This document shows positions 5,835 to 8,098 of a stretch of 8,098 nucleotides of DNA, piece by piece (position 1 is the stretch's first letter; each line of letters begins with the position of its first letter). The stretch is from contig CAMENQ010000092.1 of the NCBI GenBank assembly GCA_945928585.1, positions 1-8,098 of the forward strand, given 5' to 3'. The position numbers were made by a program, and so were the translations under genes. The notes below the pieces were generated by a model. It had not been told where the DNA came from. It made no database searches and saw nothing but the letters and a program-made list of their open reading frames with translations. The DNA comes from an uncultured Roseburia sp. (GTDB lineage: Bacteria > Bacillota > Clostridia > Lachnospirales > Lachnospiraceae).

Positions 5835-6407
5835 ATGAAGGTTGCGGTTTTAGCTTTACAGGGTGCATTTGTTGAACATGAAAAAATGCTTGAGGAGCTT
5901 GGTGCCGAACATTTTCAGATTAGACAAAAACAGGATTTAAACAGGGAATTTGACGGTATTATTATTCCCGGCGGTGAAAGTACGGTTATGGCGAAGCTGT
6001 TAAAGGACCTTGATTTGTTTGATGATATAAAAGGAATGATTCAAAAGGGTATGCCTGTGTTTGGTACATGTGCCGGCTTAATTCTTCTTTCAAAAGAAAT
6101 AAAAGACGAAGAGACCTATGGCTTTGGAACAATGAATATTGTCACAAGGCGAAATGCATACGGCCGCCAGCTTGGAAGCTTCTATACGGAAACAGACTTT
6201 AAAGGAATAGGAAAGGTGCCTATGACATTTATCAGAGCACCATATATTCTTGAAACAGGCGAAAACGTGGAGGTTCTTGCAACAGCTGATAATAATATTG
6301 TTGCTGCAAGACAGGGTAATCAGCTTGTGACAGCATTCCATCCTGAATTGACAAATGATTTAAGAGTACATAGTTACTTTTTGGATATGATAAGTAAAAG
6401 AAAATAG
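5835..6407 (+). CDS. pdxT: Pyridoxal 5'-phosphate synthase, glutaminase subunit PdxT
   Basis: 190 residues, a class I (triad) glutamine amidotransferase that hydrolyses glutamine and channels ammonia to PdxS. The oxyanion-region motif IIPGGEST is at 43-50, the nucleophile is Cys79 in FGTCAGLILL, and His169 and Glu171 in AFHPEL complete the triad. The family signature RRNAYGRQLGSF (105-116) and the interface segment FIRAPYI (132-138) are intact. The ATG follows the pdxS stop with no gap, and the GGGG at 5824-5827 inside the end of pdxS is its ribosome binding site, so the two are translationally coupled. A strong intrinsic terminator 20 bases downstream closes the operon. High confidence. Confidence 0.97.
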   Translation: MKVAVLALQGAFVEHEKMLEELGAEHFQIRQKQDLNREFDGIIIPGGESTVMAKLLKDLDLFDDIKGMIQKGMPVFGTCAGLILLSKEIKDEETYGFGTMNIVTRRNAYGRQLGSFYTETDFKGIGKVPMTFIRAPYILETGENVEVLATADNNIVAARQGNQLVTAFHPELTNDLRVHSYFLDMISKRK

Positions 6408-6426
6408 CAGATATAAATATTTATTT

Positions 6427-6466
6427 GCAGCTTATATGCAGAAACGCATATAGGCTGCAGTTTTTT
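6427..6466 (+). terminator. Intrinsic terminator of the pdxST operon
   Basis: GCAGCTTATATGC (6427-6439) pairs with GCATATAGGCTGC (6446-6458) over 13 positions, with a single G-U pair in the RNA and a six-base loop. T6426-A6459 extends the stem, and T6 (6461-6466) follows. This is a textbook terminator 20 bases after pdxT. Confidence 0.9.
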
Positions 6467-6503
6467 GCATATTTTAGGCAAAACTTCAAATTGGATTTGT
6501 TAG

Positions 6504-6532
6504 TTGAAAAATAAAATTGTTGGTGTTATACT
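6504..6532 (+). promoter_or_regulatory. Promoter of pyrE
   Basis: TTGAAA (6504-6509) and TATACT (6527-6532) are 17 bases apart, and TG at 6524-6525 makes an extended -10. Transcription would begin near 6539, giving a leader of about 60 bases with AAGGAGG at 6584-6590. The leader is too short for a PyrR-type attenuator, and I see no terminator/antiterminator pair in it. Confidence 0.75.
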
Positions 6533-6599
6533 TAATGAGTAATATTATGCTATAAAGACAAATGCCCATAAATGGCTTAAAATAAGGAGGACTAACGAG

Positions 6600-7277
6600 A
6601 TGGAACAGTACAAGAAAGAATTTATCGAATTTATGGTAGACTGCGGAGTACTGAAATTTGGTGATTTTACTTTAAAAAGCGGCAGAAAATCACCATTTTT
6701 TATGAATGCAGGACTTTATGTTACAGGCAGACAGTTAAAAAAGCTTGGTGAGTATTATGCCAAGGCTATTCATGAGCATTACGGTGATGATTTTGATGTA
6801 CTTTTTGGACCGGCATATAAGGGTATTCCCATTGGTGTAGCCACGACAATAGCTTTTTATGAACTGTATGGTAAGGAAATACGCTACTGTTCAAACAGAA
6901 AAGAAGCAAAGGACCATGGCGATGCGGGAATTTTACTCGGAAGTCCTATAAAGGATGGTGACAGAATAGTTATTATAGAAGATGTTACCACATCAGGAAA
7001 GTCTATAGAGGAAACATTCCCTATTATAAGAGCACAGGGAGATGTTAAGATACTTGGACTTATGGTTTCACTTAACCGTATGGAAAGAGGAAAGGGTGAT
7101 AAGAGTGCACTTAGCGAAATAAAAGAAACATATGGCTTTGATGCAAATGCCATTGTTACTATGGAAGAGGTTATAGAGTATCTTTATAATAAACCTGTAG
7201 GCGGTAAAGTGGTTATTGATGATACAATAAAGGCAGCCATTGATAAGTATTATGAGGAATACGGAGTAAAGTCATAA
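6600..7277 (+). CDS. pyrE: Orotate phosphoribosyltransferase
   Basis: 225 residues, in the usual range. PyrE transfers phosphoribose from PRPP to orotate to give orotidine 5'-monophosphate, the penultimate step of UMP synthesis, in the cytoplasm as a dimer. The PRPP-binding motif IVIIEDVTTSGKS is at 123-135 with its paired acidic residues. LKSGRKSPFFMNAGL (25-39) holds the orotate/PRPP contact region. The mobile catalytic loop, donated to the other subunit, is at 99-110 (NRKEAKDHGDAG), and GPAYKGIPI (70-78) is the conserved pyrophosphate-contact loop. AAGGAGG (6584-6590) lies nine bases before the ATG. It has its own promoter and is separated from pdxST by a terminator. No other pyr gene is in the window. 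It is followed closely by a small membrane protein gene. High confidence. Confidence 0.97.
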   Translation: MEQYKKEFIEFMVDCGVLKFGDFTLKSGRKSPFFMNAGLYVTGRQLKKLGEYYAKAIHEHYGDDFDVLFGPAYKGIPIGVATTIAFYELYGKEIRYCSNRKEAKDHGDAGILLGSPIKDGDRIVIIEDVTTSGKSIEETFPIIRAQGDVKILGLMVSLNRMERGKGDKSALSEIKETYGFDANAIVTMEEVIEYLYNKPVGGKVVIDDTIKAAIDKYYEEYGVKS

Positions 7278-7297
7278 AAAAGAAAGGTGGTAAAAAA

Positions 7298-7450
7298 ATG
7301 GGAGAAAAAATATATAATCAGATGAAACATTCAGGGGCAGGCTCTATTGCTATGGGTATATTATGCGTGATTTTTGGTCTGACTATTGGAATTATATCTA
7401 TTGTAAACGGAGCAAAACTGGTTAAAGGCAAAAAGTATATTTCATTTTAA
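7298..7450 (+). CDS. Small single-pass membrane protein of unknown function (50 residues)
   Basis: A 50-residue frame starts at ATG 7298, seven bases after AAAGGTGG (7283-7290), and ends at TAA 7448-7450. It begins MGEKIYNQMKHSGAGSIAMG, then has one hydrophobic stretch of about 20 residues (roughly 17-37, ILCVIFGLTIGIISIV), then NGAKLVKGKKYISF. The basic C-terminal end suggests that it stays on the cytoplasmic side. Good ribosome binding site, sensible amino-acid composition and position 20 bases after pyrE argue for a real gene co-transcribed with pyrE. I do not know a function. A similar small protein beside pyrE in related Lachnospiraceae is my recollection, not something the window can show. 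Confidence 0.7.
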   Translation: MGEKIYNQMKHSGAGSIAMGILCVIFGLTIGIISIVNGAKLVKGKKYISF

Positions 7451-7466
7451 TGTTGGGGAGATGACG

Positions 7467-7940
7467 TTGAAGAAAAATAATCATAAACGGCTAATTAGTT
7501 TTAGCCGTTTGTTGTTTTTATTATATATTTTTTTAGTACTATATTTTCTGCTGTTTTCAGAAGGCTTTGGAAGAACGGAGGTCAGGCGGGAATATTCCTA
7601 TAATATTGTTTTTTTTAAGGAAATTAACAGGTATATACAGTGGGCAAAAACCTCTGATACTGGTTTTAATATGATGCTTTTAAATATATTAGGAAATATT
7701 ATATGCTTTATGCCATTTGGATTTTTTCTTCCGGTACTTTTTGAAAAACTGAGACACGGTATATCCGTCACTATTGCGACATTTACATTTTCATTGCTTG
7801 TGGAGATATTTCAGCTTATATTTAAGATAGGATGCTTTGATGTAGATGATATTATTTTAAATACTCTTGGAGGAATACTGGGATATATAATTTATCTGAT
7901 TGTAAGAACAGTTAAAAAAAACTATAAAAGCAGCAAGTAA
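7467..7940 (+). CDS. VanZ-family integral membrane protein
   Basis: Roughly 157 residues with four hydrophobic segments (about 10-31, 68-91, 99-119 and 128-147). The pattern NIVFFKEINRY, then LLNILGNIICFMPFGFFLP, and finally SLLVEIFQLIFKIGCFDVDD with ILNTLGGILGY is the VanZ-like family signature. VanZ itself gives low-level teicoplanin resistance in enterococci, but most family members are chromosomal proteins of unknown role, and nothing here indicates glycopeptide resistance. For the start, GGGGAG (7455-7460) directly abuts the ATG at 7461, leaving no spacing, whereas the in-frame TTG at 7467 is six bases away, so I prefer TTG. A terminator-like hairpin covers codons 7-15 (see 7485-7519). 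It lies 16 bases after the small membrane protein gene. Family is confident, function unknown. Confidence 0.85.
   Translation: MKKNNHKRLISFSRLLFLLYIFLVLYFLLFSEGFGRTEVRREYSYNIVFFKEINRYIQWAKTSDTGFNMMLLNILGNIICFMPFGFFLPVLFEKLRHGISVTIATFTFSLLVEIFQLIFKIGCFDVDDIILNTLGGILGYIIYLIVRTVKKNYKSSK
7485..7519 (+). terminator. Terminator-like hairpin inside the first codons of the VanZ gene
   Basis: AAACGGCTAA (7485-7494) and TTAGCCGTTT (7501-7510) are perfect complements around a six-base loop, followed by GTTGTTTTT (7511-7519). This has the shape of an intrinsic terminator for the pyrE-small protein transcript, yet it lies within the VanZ reading frame. Ribosomes starting at 7467 would melt it. It may therefore attenuate read-through into the VanZ gene. 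Confidence 0.55.
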
Positions 7941-7946
7941 GCAAAG

Positions 7947-7985
7947 AATATTAAAAAAATATTTTTATATAATAGGAAATTCCTA
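7947..7985 (+). repeat. A+T-rich hairpin and TAGGAA palindrome after the VanZ gene
   Basis: AATATT (7947-7952) can pair with AATATT (7958-7963) before TTTAT, a very weak all-A-T terminator candidate. Next comes TAGGAAATTCCTA (7973-7985), a 6-bp palindrome around one central A, which resembles an operator half-site arrangement for the gene starting at 8068. Neither is supported beyond its symmetry. Confidence 0.25.
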
Positions 7986-8037
7986 AAGCAGCAGCACAAA
8001 ATTGAGCAAAAAGTGCCTCTGCCGTGGGGTACTTTAG

Positions 8038-8043
8038 TATAAT
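8038..8043 (+). promoter_or_regulatory. Candidate -10 element for the gene at 8068
   Basis: A perfect TATAAT lies 25 bases before the start codon. No good -35 is seen at 16-18 bases upstream, where the sequence is the relatively G+C-rich TGCCTCTGCCG. The promoter may need an activator, or use another spacing. The transcript leader would be about 18 bases, just enough for the ribosome binding site. Confidence 0.4.
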
Positions 8044-8067
8044 GAGAATCTGCAAAAAGGAGGAAAA

Positions 8068-8098
8068 ATGGATAACGACAGAATGGAAGATGTCAGTA
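8068..8098 (+). CDS. Start of an unidentified gene (runs off right edge)
   Basis: ATG 8068 follows AAGGAGG (8057-8063) at a four-base spacing. Only ten codons are visible (MDNDRMEDVS), too few to name a product. The strong ribosome binding site and upstream TATAAT support a real start. It is on the same strand as the VanZ gene but probably belongs to a separate transcript. Confidence 0.55.
   Translation, partial: MDNDRMEDVS

Noticed and set aside
2541..6576. Recurring GCCAT/ATGGC symmetric motifs at 2541-2551, 4917-4927 (ATGGCAGCCAT) and about 6564-6576 as a shared operator
   Set aside because: Orientation and spacing differ among the three, and one is imperfect; such short symmetries are expected by chance around GCC/GGC and ATG-rich sequence.
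6539..6599. PyrR-type attenuator or riboswitch in the pyrE leader
   Set aside because: The leader is only about 60 bases and has no terminator/antiterminator pair; the terminator at 6427-6466 lies upstream of the promoter and belongs to pdxST.
1..8098. CRISPR arrays, tRNA or rRNA genes, insertion sequences
   Set aside because: No regularly spaced direct repeats beyond the in-gene Cys/Gly repeat, no cloverleaf-like or rRNA sequence recognised, and no transposase frame found.

Overview
The window is A+T-rich bacterial DNA with strong GGAGG-type ribosome binding sites and protein sequences typical of an anaerobic Bacillota (Clostridia), most likely a member of the Lachnospiraceae. That placement rests on recognising the style of PdxS, PdxT, PyrE, PepF and the small proteins; no marker RNA gene is present.

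Layout. Bases 1-392 hold the 3' end of an alpha/beta hydrolase gene, a flavin reductase gene cut off after about 29 codons, and a short unplaced reading frame ending in a perfect 14-bp inverted repeat. Bases 509-2311 (minus strand) encode oligoendopeptidase F. It is divergent from an SGNH-type esterase/acyltransferase gene (2594-3220), and each has a recognisable promoter in the intervening 280 bases. Bases 3302-4852 are a graveyard of partial genes. In order these are the N-terminus of a serine acetyltransferase (cysE), the out-of-frame C-terminus of a nitrogenase-component-1-like protein, the C-terminal third of a cysteine synthase (cysK) with no start codon, the N-terminus of a second nitrogenase-component-1-like protein, and the out-of-frame C-terminus of a NifB/NifX-like protein with a Cys/Gly-repeat linker. 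Bases 4959-6407 carry intact pdxS-pdxT (vitamin B6 synthesis), closed by a strong intrinsic terminator. A good promoter then drives pyrE (6600-7277), followed by a 50-residue one-helix membrane protein (7298-7450) and a VanZ-family membrane protein (7467-7940). A new gene starts at 8068 and runs off the window.

How it fits together. The most notable feature is the broken cluster. The surviving pieces imply an ancestral operon of cysE, two nitrogenase-like component 1 subunits, cysK and a nifB-like cofactor gene, placed directly upstream of the pdxST genes that supply PLP, the cofactor of CysK. This combination suggests a nitrogenase-like reductase tied to sulfur or cysteine metabolism rather than classical nitrogen fixation; that is an inference. 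The surviving pieces have no internal stops, which suggests recent large deletions (or assembly collapse) rather than slow decay. The flavin reductase stub at the left edge shows the same kind of damage.

The intact genes are ordinary housekeeping or accessory functions: peptide turnover, esterase, PLP synthesis and pyrimidine synthesis. One regulatory oddity is a terminator-like hairpin placed inside the first codons of the VanZ gene.
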